NCBI RefSeq assembly: GCF_020329505.1
Contig: NZ_JAGKJJ010000003.1
Span: 186,001 to 250,000, forward strand
Direction: 5' to 3'
DNA: 64,000 nt
From: Bradyrhizobium semiaridum
GTDB taxonomy: Bacteria > Pseudomonadota > Alphaproteobacteria > Rhizobiales > Xanthobacteraceae
Made by a program: the position numbers and the translations under genes. The notes under the pieces are model-generated. The model was not told the origin of the DNA, did not search any database, and saw nothing but the letters and a program-made list of their open reading frames with translations. Positions within the stretch are counted from its first letter, which is position 1, and each line of letters opens with the position of its first letter. Shown here piece by piece: positions 32,923-41,340 of the stretch.

Positions 32923-33966
32923 ATGACGGCAGACATCGCGGCAATCCTTGCGATCGACGGCATTGCGACCGGGGCAGTCTACGCCCTGGTCGCGATCGGA
33001 ACCGTGCTGATCTTCACCGTCACGCGGGTGATCTTCATTCCGTTCGGCGATATCGCGGCGTTCACCGCGCTGACATTGGCGGCGCTCGATGCCAGGCAGC
33101 TTCCTGGAACGGTCGGGCTGGTCGTCGTGCTCGCCTGCATGGCCTGTGCGATGGAGGTGAGCACACTGGCGCGAGCCGGCGAGCTCCGCGCGGTGCCGAA
33201 AGCCGTGCTCGGCTATCTCGTGCTTCCGTTGATCGCGGTCGGGATCGTCTGGCTGGCGATGCGCCTCTATCCGCCGATGCCGGTCAGGATCGTGCTGGCG
33301 CTGCTGCTGATCCTGCCGGTCGCCCCCCTGCTCGACCGGATCGTGTTCCGGCCGATCGCCGACGCATCGGTGTTGCTGCTGCTCACCGTCTCGGTCGCGC
33401 TCCACTTCGCGCTTGTTGGTCTAGGCCTGTTGTTCTTCGGCCCCGAAGGCGTCCGCACCGAGCCGCTGACCTCGCTCGCGATGGAGATCGCCGGCGTTCA
33501 CGTGCCCGGGCAGACCGTGCTGATCCTGGTCGCCGCGCTGGTATTCAGCGGATTGCTGTTCCTGTTCTTCGATTTCACCCTGCTCGGCAAGGCGCTGCGC
33601 GCGACGGCCTTCAACCGGACCGGCGCCAGGCTGATGGGAATCCGGCCGGCGCGCGCCGGCATCATCGCCTATCTCTTGGGATCGCTGATGGCCGGCGTGT
33701 CCGGCATCCTGATCGCGCCGGTCAACACGATCTTCTACGACTCCGGCTTCCTGCTCGGCCTGAAGGCTTTTGTCGGCGCCATCATCGGCGGCATGACCAG
33801 CTATCCCGGGGCGGCGCTCGGCGCGTTCGGCGTCGGCCTGCTCGAGAGCTTCGCCTCGTTCCAGAGCAGCACGCTGAAGGACGTCATCGTGTTCTCGCTG
33901 CTGATCCCTGTCCTGCTCTGGCGTTCGCTCGCCTCGCAGCACTCCGAAGAGGAAGTCGAGGAATGA
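32923..33966 (+). CDS. LIV-type ABC transporter permease (LivH-like)
   Basis: 347 residues, mostly hydrophobic, with about eight membrane segments. It opens with AAILAIDGIATGAVYALVAI, and the conserved cytoplasmic loop GKALRATAFNRTGARLMGI (about residues 223-241) contacts the ATPase. It is longer than a usual LivH because of an added membrane segment region around residues 85-140. Follows the binding protein by 31 bp and overlaps the next gene by 4 bp. Confidence 0.9.
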   Translation: MTADIAAILAIDGIATGAVYALVAIGTVLIFTVTRVIFIPFGDIAAFTALTLAALDARQLPGTVGLVVVLACMACAMEVSTLARAGELRAVPKAVLGYLVLPLIAVGIVWLAMRLYPPMPVRIVLALLLILPVAPLLDRIVFRPIADASVLLLLTVSVALHFALVGLGLLFFGPEGVRTEPLTSLAMEIAGVHVPGQTVLILVAALVFSGLLFLFFDFTLLGKALRATAFNRTGARLMGIRPARAGIIAYLLGSLMAGVSGILIAPVNTIFYDSGFLLGLKAFVGAIIGGMTSYPGAALGAFGVGLLESFASFQSSTLKDVIVFSLLIPVLLWRSLASQHSEEEVEE

Positions 33967-35732
33967 CCCGGCCGCAGCTCCGCCTGATCGTTGCCGCGGT
34001 GGTCGCCTGTTTCATCGCCGCGCCGTTCGTGCTCAATCCGTTCAGCATCACCTTGCTGAACTATATCGGCATCTACGCGCTTGCGGCGATCGGGCTCGCG
34101 CTGCTGACCGGCGTCGGCGGCATCGTGTCGTTCGGCCAGGCCGCCTTCGTCGGTGTCGCCGCCTATTCCACCGCATGGGTGACGGCCCTGAACGGCTATT
34201 CGCCGTGGCTCGGGCTGGTGCTGGCCGTCGCCCTGACCTGCAGCATTGCGGCGATCCTCGGCTTCGTCACGCTGCGTCTGCAGGGACACTTTCTGTCGCT
34301 GAGCACGGTCGCCTGGGGCCTCGCGATCGCGTTCCTCTTCGGCAATATCGAGGGGCTCGGCGAACACAACGGCATCTCCGGCATTCCACCGATCTCGATC
34401 GGCCCGGTCGCCTTGGCCGAGAGCTGGCAGATCTATTTCCTGATCTGGGCCATCGTCGGCGCCGTCCTGCTGGTCTGCTACAACCTCCTGGACTCCCGCG
34501 TCGGCCGCGCGATGCGCGCGCTGCGCGGCGGCAATACGCTGGTCGAAAGCCTCGGCATCAGCGCGTTCCAGATCAGGCTTCTGACCTTCGTCATCGCCGC
34601 CTTCTTCGGCGCACTGTCCGGCTGGCTCTACGCCCATCTCGGCCGCTTCGTCAGCCCCGGGCCGTTCGACGCCAGCATGGGCATCGAATATCTGATGATG
34701 GCGATGGTCGGCGGCGCCGGCAGCGTGCTGGGCGGCGTGGTGGGCGCTGCGATCGTCACGCTGCTGAAGAATTCCGTGCAGGACTACCTTCCGCTGATCG
34801 CCAAGGGTGCCTCCGGCCAGCTCGAGATCGTCGCCTTCTCGGCGCTGTTCATCCTGTTCCTGCAGCGGGCGCGGCAAGGCATCGTCCCATTCGTCGCGGG
34901 CTTCTTGCCGGATCTGAAATCGTCCCGTCCGGAGCCGGCCGCTCCGCTGCCGCGCCGCGAGCAGCCGGCGCCCGGCACGCCGCTGCTCAAGGTCAGCAGC
35001 GCGCAGCGGCGCTTCGGCGGGCTCGTCGCCGTCAACAATGTCAGCTTCGAGGTGCGGTCCGGCGAGATCCTCGGCCTGATCGGGCCGAACGGCGCCGGCA
35101 AGACCACGATGTTCAACCTGCTCACCGGCGCGCTGCGCGCCAACAGCGGCGAGATCAAATTCGCCGGACGGTCGATCACCCATGATCCGCAGTTCCGCAT
35201 CGCCCGCTCCGGCATTTCCCGCACCTTCCAGCACGTGAAGCTGCGCCCGCGCATGACGCTGCTCGACAATGTGCTGCTCGGCACCTATTCGCGCACCAGG
35301 ACAGGCCTGCTTGCCGGCGCCCTGAACCTGAACCAGGCGGAGGAAGCCAGCGCGCGCTACGAGGCCCTGCGGCAGCTCGAGCGGGTCGGGCTCGGCGAGA
35401 AGCCGTTCGAGCTCGCCGGCAATCTGCCGCTTGGCAATCAGCGCGTGCTCGAAATCGCCCGCGCGCTCGCCGCCGATCCGACGCTGCTCGTGCTCGATGA
35501 GCCGGCGGCCGGGCTGCGCCGCCAGGAGAAGCTGAAGCTCGCCGAGTTGCTGCGGTCGTTGCGCGCGGACCATCTGACTATCCTGCTGGTCGAGCACGAC
35601 ATGGAATTCGTGATGTCGCTGGTCGACCGCATCGTCGTGCTCGATTTCGGCTCGAAACTCTGCGAAGGCGGGCCGGCGGCGATCCGCAGCGATGCCCGGG
35701 TGCAAGAGGCTTATCTCGGGGGTGTCGCGTGA
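33963..35732 (+). CDS. LivM permease fused to LivG ATPase
   Basis: 589 residues in two domains. The first 310 or so are a LivM-type permease (YALAAIGLALLTGVGGIVSFGQAAFVG, and the loop GRAMRALRGGNTLVESLGI). A linker of about 30 residues rich in Pro/Arg follows. From about 340 there is a LivG-type ATPase with Walker A GPNGAGKTTMF, the signature region LPLGNQRVLEIARALA in a degenerate form, Walker B LLVLDEPAAGL, and the His switch LVEHDMEF. Fusion fixes one permease-ATPase stoichiometry in the inner-membrane complex. Starts overlap by 4 bp on both sides. Confidence 0.92.
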   Translation: MTRPQLRLIVAAVVACFIAAPFVLNPFSITLLNYIGIYALAAIGLALLTGVGGIVSFGQAAFVGVAAYSTAWVTALNGYSPWLGLVLAVALTCSIAAILGFVTLRLQGHFLSLSTVAWGLAIAFLFGNIEGLGEHNGISGIPPISIGPVALAESWQIYFLIWAIVGAVLLVCYNLLDSRVGRAMRALRGGNTLVESLGISAFQIRLLTFVIAAFFGALSGWLYAHLGRFVSPGPFDASMGIEYLMMAMVGGAGSVLGGVVGAAIVTLLKNSVQDYLPLIAKGASGQLEIVAFSALFILFLQRARQGIVPFVAGFLPDLKSSRPEPAAPLPRREQPAPGTPLLKVSSAQRRFGGLVAVNNVSFEVRSGEILGLIGPNGAGKTTMFNLLTGALRANSGEIKFAGRSITHDPQFRIARSGISRTFQHVKLRPRMTLLDNVLLGTYSRTRTGLLAGALNLNQAEEASARYEALRQLERVGLGEKPFELAGNLPLGNQRVLEIARALAADPTLLVLDEPAAGLRRQEKLKLAELLRSLRADHLTILLVEHDMEFVMSLVDRIVVLDFGSKLCEGGPAAIRSDARVQEAYLGGVA

Positions 35733-36442
35733 CGCAAATGCTCTCGATCGAGAACGTGTCGGTCGCCTACGGCAAGGTCGAGGCCGTGCGCAACGTTTCG
35801 CTGTCGGTCGAGCAAGGCCAGATCGTGACCGTGATCGGCCCGAACGGCGCCGGCAAGACCACCCTGCTGATGGCGGCGATCGGCCTGCTGCGATCGACGG
35901 GCCGGATGATCTTTCAGGGCAGCGATCTTGCTAAGCTCGACGTCGAGGGACGCGTCGAGCGCGGACTCTGCCTCGTGCCCGAGAAGCGCGAGCTGTTCGC
36001 CGACATGACGGTCGCCGACAATCTCTTGCTCGGCACCTACAGCCTGCGCGACCGCTCGACGACACGCAAAAGCCTCGACGACGTGTTCGACCGCTTTCCG
36101 CGGTTGAGGGAGCGCAGCAAGCAGGCGGCCGGCACGCTGTCGGGCGGCGAGCGGCAGATGCTGGCGCTCGGCCGCGCGCTGATGGCAAAGCCGAAGCTGC
36201 TGGTGCTCGACGAACCCAGCCTCGGCCTCGCACCGCTGATCGTGCGCGAAATCTTCCGCACCATCGGCTCGCTGCGCAGCCTCGGCGTCTCGGTCCTGCT
36301 GGTCGAGCAGAACGCCCGCGCCGCGCTCGAGACCGCGGACTACGGCTACGTGCTGGAAACCGGCGAGATCATCCAGTCCGGCCCGGCGGAAACCCTGATC
36401 CACGATCCGAAGCTGATCGCCGCCTATCTCGGCGGCCATTGA
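35729..36442 (+). CDS. LivF-type ABC transporter ATPase
   Basis: 237 residues. Walker A is GPNGAGKTTLL (about residues 36-46), the signature LSGGERQMLALGRAL, Walker B LLVLDEPSLGLAPL, and the switch LLVEQNARAALE. GTG start inside the previous gene's end (4-bp overlap). It completes the transporter that starts at 31743. The transporter and the following oxidoreductase genes are separated by 218 bp with a separate promoter. Confidence 0.93.
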   Translation: MTQMLSIENVSVAYGKVEAVRNVSLSVEQGQIVTVIGPNGAGKTTLLMAAIGLLRSTGRMIFQGSDLAKLDVEGRVERGLCLVPEKRELFADMTVADNLLLGTYSLRDRSTTRKSLDDVFDRFPRLRERSKQAAGTLSGGERQMLALGRALMAKPKLLVLDEPSLGLAPLIVREIFRTIGSLRSLGVSVLLVEQNARAALETADYGYVLETGEIIQSGPAETLIHDPKLIAAYLGGH

Positions 36443-36585
36443 CCGAAGCGATAATGGTTCATAATTGAAATATTATTGGAGACATCGGGCCGAGGTCTGC
36501 AGTGCTCACGCGAGGCGAAAAGCGCTTTCAAGACGCAGGAAATGGAATGCGCGGTGTTTTGCTTCGGCGAACGCCGCGAGCCCGA

Positions 36586-36615
36586 TTGACACCATTTTTG
36601 TTTGAGGTCTAAAAT
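36586..36615 (+). promoter_or_regulatory. Candidate promoter overlapped by a palindromic element
   Basis: TTGACA (36586-36591), 18-bp spacer, TAAAAT (36610-36615): a strong match to the vegetative promoter consensus, 46 bp before the indolepyruvate oxidoreductase start. TTTGAGGTCTAAA (36601-36613) overlaps the -10 box, as a repressor site would. Related elements are at 22739 and 30681. Confidence 0.55.
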
Positions 36616-36660
36616 TAAATCCGGTCGTTCCGGGTTCCGGGCAAGGCCGAGGAGACGAGC

Positions 36661-38823
36661 ATGGCAGAACGCTCTTTCGCGCGCGAGGTCGAAGACCTCA
36701 AGCTCGGCGCCGGCGACGAATTCCGCGGCGAAGGCATCCTCGCCATCACCAAGGCCCTGCTCGAATGCGGCGTCAGTTATGTCGCCGGCTACCAGGGCGC
36801 ACCGATCTCGCATCTGATGGACGTGCTCGCGGATGCCCAGGACATCCTGTCCGATCTCGGCGTGCATTTCGAAAACAGCGCCAGCGAGGCAACCGCGGCG
36901 GCGACGCTGGCGGCGTCGGTGATGTATCCGGTCCGCGGCGCGGTCACGTTCAAGGCGCCGGTCGGCATCAATGTCGCCTCCGACGCGCTCGCCAACCTCA
37001 CCTCGGGCGGCGTCACCGGCGGCGCGCTGATCATCATCGGCGAGGATTACGGCGAAGGCTCCTCGATCATGCAGGAGCGCTCGCACGCCTTTGCGATGAA
37101 ATCGCAGCTCTGGCTGGTCGATCCGCGGCCGGACGTCGCCTCGATCGTCAAGGCCGTGCACGACTCCTTCGAGCTGTCGGAGGCGTCGAACACGCCCGTG
37201 ATGCTCGAGGTGCGGATTCGCGCCTGCCATGTCCACGGCCGCTTCGCCACCCGCGACAATGTCCGCCCGTCATTCCCGCTGTCCCGCGCGCTGGAGCAGC
37301 CGTCGCGCGACACCAACCGGATCGTGCTGCCGCCGGCGTCGTACCTCCACGAGAAGGAGAAGATCGAGAAGCGCTGGCCGGCCGCGGTCGAGTTCATCCA
37401 CGCCCGCGGCATGAACGAGACGTTCGCTGGCGACATCGACGATATCGGAATCATCATGCAGGGGGGCATGTATAACGGCGTCATCACGGCGCTGCGCGAG
37501 GCGGGGCTCGCCGACATCTGGGGCGAGACGCGCATTCCGCTTTACGTGATGAACGTGACCTACCCGATCGTCGATGCCGAGGTGATCGAGTTCTGCCGCG
37601 GCAAGAAGGCGGTGCTGATGGTCGAGGAGGGTCAGCCGGAATTCATCGAGCAGGCGCTGCACAAGATCCTACGCAACGCCGACATTCCGGCGAAGCTGCA
37701 TGGCAAGGACCTGTTCCCGATGGCTGGCGAGTACACCGCGCAGGTGATGAGCCAGGCGATCGGCGCCTTCATCCGCCGCTGGCGCGCCGACGTGCTGCCG
37801 GACGCGGCACGCGCGCCGAACATCGACCGCGTCGAGGTCGACGGCAAGATCCGCGCGCTCGCCGAGGTGGTGCCGCCGCGTCCGCCGGGCTTCTGCACCG
37901 GCTGTCCGGAGCGGCCGATCTTCTCCGCGATGAAGCTCGTGGAGAAGGAGCTCGGCCCGCACCATGTCGCCGCCGACATCGGCTGCCATCTGTTCTCGAT
38001 CCTGCCGCCGTTCAACATCGGCGCCACCACGATGGGCTACGGGCTCGGGCCCGCGTCGGCCTCCGCCTTCAACATCCCTGCCGGCAAGCGCTCGATCTCG
38101 ATGATGGGCGACGGCGGCTTCTGGCACAACGGGCTGACCAGCGGCATCGGCAATGCGGTGTTCAACCAGCACGACGGCGTCATCGTCGTAGTCGACAATT
38201 ACTATTCCGCCGCGACCGGCGGCCAGGACATCCCCTCCTCGCGCGCCGACAACCGCTCGCGCTCGACCAAGCATCCGATCGTCGAGGCGGTGAAGGGCGT
38301 CGGCGCCACATGGGTGCGCCAGATCGACCGCACCTACGACGTGACGCGGATGCGCGACACGCTGCGCGAAGCGCTGACCACGGAGCAGAAGGGCCCGAAG
38401 ATCATCGTCGCCTCCTCCGAATGCATGCTGAACAAGCAGCGCCGCGTCAAGCCGCTGGCGGCGGCCGCCGCCAAGCGCGGCGAACGCGTCGTGCGCGAAC
38501 GCTTCGGCGTCGACGAGGACGTCTGTTCCGGCGACCACGCCTGCATCCGCCTCTCGGGCTGCCCGTCGCTGTCGGTGAAGCCGACCAGCGATCCGCTCAA
38601 GGACAATCCGGTCGCCGCCGTCGACAATTCCTGCGTCGGCTGCGGCCATTGCGGCGAGGTCGCCGATGCCGCCGTGCTGTGCCCGTCGTTCTATCGCGCC
38701 GACATCGTTTCCAATCCGACCGCGGCTGAAGTGTGGTTCGACCGCCTCTGGCGGCGGATGATCGGCGCCTTGCAGCGCCGGCGGGCCGGACGGCGCATCA
38801 TGTTCACCCAGGAGACGGCATGA
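36661..38823 (+). CDS. iorA: Indolepyruvate:ferredoxin oxidoreductase, alpha subunit
   Basis: 720 residues. The N-terminal pyrimidine-binding part has GYQGAPISHLMDVLADA and SEATAAATLAASVM. The ThDP diphosphate domain has MGDGGFWHNGL, with ThDP/Mg contacts continuing through VVVDNYYSAATGGQDIPS. The C terminus carries ferredoxin-type clusters: CSGDHACIRLSGCP and CVGCGHCGEVADAAVLCP. The enzyme oxidatively decarboxylates aryl pyruvates (indolepyruvate, phenylpyruvate) to aryl-acetyl-CoA with ferredoxin as acceptor. GAGGAGACGAGC precedes the ATG. The beta gene overlaps by 4 bp. Substrate specificity is by family only. Confidence 0.9.
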   Translation: MAERSFAREVEDLKLGAGDEFRGEGILAITKALLECGVSYVAGYQGAPISHLMDVLADAQDILSDLGVHFENSASEATAAATLAASVMYPVRGAVTFKAPVGINVASDALANLTSGGVTGGALIIIGEDYGEGSSIMQERSHAFAMKSQLWLVDPRPDVASIVKAVHDSFELSEASNTPVMLEVRIRACHVHGRFATRDNVRPSFPLSRALEQPSRDTNRIVLPPASYLHEKEKIEKRWPAAVEFIHARGMNETFAGDIDDIGIIMQGGMYNGVITALREAGLADIWGETRIPLYVMNVTYPIVDAEVIEFCRGKKAVLMVEEGQPEFIEQALHKILRNADIPAKLHGKDLFPMAGEYTAQVMSQAIGAFIRRWRADVLPDAARAPNIDRVEVDGKIRALAEVVPPRPPGFCTGCPERPIFSAMKLVEKELGPHHVAADIGCHLFSILPPFNIGATTMGYGLGPASASAFNIPAGKRSISMMGDGGFWHNGLTSGIGNAVFNQHDGVIVVVDNYYSAATGGQDIPSSRADNRSRSTKHPIVEAVKGVGATWVRQIDRTYDVTRMRDTLREALTTEQKGPKIIVASSECMLNKQRRVKPLAAAAAKRGERVVRERFGVDEDVCSGDHACIRLSGCPSLSVKPTSDPLKDNPVAAVDNSCVGCGHCGEVADAAVLCPSFYRADIVSNPTAAEVWFDRLWRRMIGALQRRRAGRRIMFTQETA

Positions 38824-40364
38824 ACGTCTCGGTCGCACCCATCTCCGTCGGCCTCAGCCAGGCCCGTCCGATCAGCATCGCGGTGCTGGCGATGGGCGGC
38901 CAGGGCGGCGGCGTGCTGGTCGACTGGATCGTCGCGCTGGCCGAGCGGCGCGGCTGGTACGCGCAATCGACGTCGGTGCCCGGCGTCGCCCAGCGCACCG
39001 GCGCCACGATCTACTATATCGAAATGATCGCGCCCGACCCGAGCCGGCCGCACCGTCATCCCGTGCTGTCGCTGATGCCGGCACCGGGCAAGGTCGATAT
39101 CGTGATCGGCGCCGAATTGATGGAAGCCGGCCGCGCCATGTTGCGCGGATTGGTCTCGCCCGACCGCACGCTGCTGATCGGCTCCTCGCACCGCTCGCTC
39201 GCGGTGATCGAGAAGACCGCGCCCGGCGACGGCACCGCCGACGCATCACAGGTCTACGAGGCCGCCAACGTCGCCGCCAACCGCTTCATCGCGTTCGACA
39301 TGGCCGAGATTGCAGATAGCACCGGCAGCGCGGTCTCCGCGGTGCTGTTCGGCGCGCTGGCGGGCGCTGCTGCCCTGCCCTTCACGACCGAGGATTTCGA
39401 AGCCACGATCCGCGCCGCCGGCGTCGGCGTCGATGCCAGCCTGCGCGCCTTCGCCGCCGGCCGCGAGCGCGCCGCCGCTGAGCTCAAACAGGATCCGAAG
39501 ATCAAGCCGGCGGCAAAGCCGCCACTCGCTAAACACTATCCAAAACTCGAGCCGATCGGCGATGCCGGCTACGACGCGCTGGTCGCGCGGGCGCTGCACC
39601 TGCCGGCTGAATTGCACGGCATCGTCGCGGCTGGCCTGCAGCGCGTGGTCGATTTCCAGGACGTCGCCTATGGCCAGGACTATCTCAATCGGCTGGAGGC
39701 CATGCCGCGTGACGCGCTCGGCCTGATGCAGGCGTTTGCCAAATATCTCGCCATCGCGATGGCCTACGACGACGTCATCCGCGTCGCCGATCTCAAGACC
39801 CGCCCCGGGCGCTTCGATCGGGTGCGCCGCGAGGTGCGGGCCGGCGACGACCAGGTGCTCGCGATCACCGAGTTCTTCCATCCGCGGATCGAGGAGATGG
39901 CGGGACTGCTGCCGCCGCGGCTCGGCGAGAAGCTCGAACGCAACGCGCGCCTCGCCCGGCTCATTGATCGCGGGCGCAAGCTGCGCACCACCGGACCGCT
40001 GGCGTTCCTGCTGCTCTATGGCGTCGCGGGCCTGCGCCGCTTCCGCCGCGGCACGCTGCGGCATGCCCGCGAGATGCGCCACCTCGAGGATTGGGCGCAG
40101 CGCGTCCGGACATTCGCCGCACATGACCTCGCGCTCGCGACCGCCGTTTGCGAGGCACGCCGTCTGGTCGGCGGCTATTCGGATACGCATTCCCGCGGCG
40201 AATCCAAGTTCGACAAGGTGATGCGCGCGGCCGACCGCCTCGCCGGCCGCCCTGACGCCGCCGAATGGGTGCAGCGGCTGACCAGGCTTGCGCTCAAGGA
40301 CGCCGATGGTGCCGAGCTCGACGGCGCGCTGCGCACAATCGAGACGCTGTTCGAGGACACCTGA
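38820..40364 (+). CDS. iorB: Indolepyruvate:ferredoxin oxidoreductase, beta subunit with C-terminal extension
   Basis: 514 residues. The first 200 or so form the gamma/beta-type catalytic domain of 2-oxoacid:ferredoxin oxidoreductases (IAVLAMGGQGGGVLVDWIV, QSTSVPGVAQRTGATIYYIE, VIGAELMEAGRAM). The remaining 300 residues (from about 225) are the helical DUF6537-type extension found in bacterial proteins of this kind. ATG overlaps the stop of iorA (ATGA), so the two are coupled. The subunit is about twice as long as archaeal IorB because of the extension. The reductase gene follows after 2 bp. Confidence 0.88.
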   Translation: MNVSVAPISVGLSQARPISIAVLAMGGQGGGVLVDWIVALAERRGWYAQSTSVPGVAQRTGATIYYIEMIAPDPSRPHRHPVLSLMPAPGKVDIVIGAELMEAGRAMLRGLVSPDRTLLIGSSHRSLAVIEKTAPGDGTADASQVYEAANVAANRFIAFDMAEIADSTGSAVSAVLFGALAGAAALPFTTEDFEATIRAAGVGVDASLRAFAAGRERAAAELKQDPKIKPAAKPPLAKHYPKLEPIGDAGYDALVARALHLPAELHGIVAAGLQRVVDFQDVAYGQDYLNRLEAMPRDALGLMQAFAKYLAIAMAYDDVIRVADLKTRPGRFDRVRREVRAGDDQVLAITEFFHPRIEEMAGLLPPRLGEKLERNARLARLIDRGRKLRTTGPLAFLLLYGVAGLRRFRRGTLRHAREMRHLEDWAQRVRTFAAHDLALATAVCEARRLVGGYSDTHSRGESKFDKVMRAADRLAGRPDAAEWVQRLTRLALKDADGAELDGALRTIETLFEDT

Positions 40365-40366
40365 CG

Positions 40367-41329
40367 ATGGATCGCTTCGAAGTCGTGGTGTCGAAGGCCG
40401 AGGCGCTCACGTCCCGTGTGCGGGAGTTCGTGCTTGCCCGCGCCAACGGCGCGCCGATGCCGGGCTGGGCCGCCGGCGCCCATATCGACGTCCATCTGCT
40501 CGATGTCGGCCGCCGCTCCTACTCGCTGATCGAGACCACTTCGCCGCGCGCCACCGAGCATCCGACCTCCTATCGCATTGCCGTGCTGCAGGAGAGCAAG
40601 GGCCAGGGCGGCTCGGCGTGTATGCACAATCTCAAGGTCGGCGATCGCCTCGAGATCTCACCCCCGGCGAACAACTTTCCGCTTCATGCCGGCGCAGGCG
40701 AGGTCGCGCTGGTTGCCGGCGGCATCGGCATCACGCCGCTGCTGACGATGGCCTGCGAGCTCAGTACCGCGAAGCGGCCGTTCTCGTTCCACTATGCCGG
40801 TCGCAGCCGCGCCGAGCTCGCTTTCGTCAGTGAGGTGGAGCGCCTGGCCGGCGGCAATGCGACCATTCACGCCGATGACGAAGCCGGCCGCTTCTTCGAT
40901 CTCGAGGGCGTGATGACGCGGCTCGCGCCCGGCGTGCCGCTCTATCTCTGCGGCCCGCTGCCGATGATCGAGGCGGCAATCGCGCTGGCCAAGCGGCTGG
41001 ACTGGCCGCAGGGCCGGCTGCATTTCGAGATCTTTACCGCGCCCGAAGAAAAGTCCGGCGACAGCAGTTTCGAGGTCGAGCTGAAGAGCAGCGGCCGCGT
41101 CTACGAGATTCCGCCCGGCAAGACCATCCTGGACGTGCTGATCGAGGCCGGCGAGGACCCGATGCATGACTGCAAGCGCGGCGATTGCGGCATCTGCCAG
41201 ACCGCCGTGATCGAGGGCATCCCGGATCATCGCGATTACATCCTGAGCGACAGCGAGAGGGCGTCGAACAAGGTGATGCAGATCTGTGTGTCGCGCGCGA
41301 AGACAGCGCGGCTCGTGCTCGACCTGTGA
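40367..41329 (+). CDS. VanB/IacF-type oxygenase reductase (FMN/NADH and 2Fe-2S)
   Basis: 320 residues: flavin-binding beta barrel (RSYSLIE), NAD-binding part (VALVAGGIGITPLLTMA, LYLCGPLPMIEAAI) and a C-terminal plant-type 2Fe-2S domain with CKRGDCGICQTAVIEG and the last Cys in MQICVSRA. This domain order belongs to phthalate dioxygenase reductase, vanillate demethylase VanB and IacF. It passes electrons from NADH to the Rieske oxygenase encoded next. It starts 2 bp after iorB and ends 11 bp before the oxygenase gene. Confidence 0.92.
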   Translation: MDRFEVVVSKAEALTSRVREFVLARANGAPMPGWAAGAHIDVHLLDVGRRSYSLIETTSPRATEHPTSYRIAVLQESKGQGGSACMHNLKVGDRLEISPPANNFPLHAGAGEVALVAGGIGITPLLTMACELSTAKRPFSFHYAGRSRAELAFVSEVERLAGGNATIHADDEAGRFFDLEGVMTRLAPGVPLYLCGPLPMIEAAIALAKRLDWPQGRLHFEIFTAPEEKSGDSSFEVELKSSGRVYEIPPGKTILDVLIEAGEDPMHDCKRGDCGICQTAVIEGIPDHRDYILSDSERASNKVMQICVSRAKTARLVLDL

Positions 41330-41340
41330 TGGAGGAACGC

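Noticed and set aside
33801..35705. A 634-codon minus-strand frame opposite the LivM-LivG fusion
   Set aside because: Low-complexity Glu/Arg/Asp/His composition typical of the reverse frame of a GC-rich gene.
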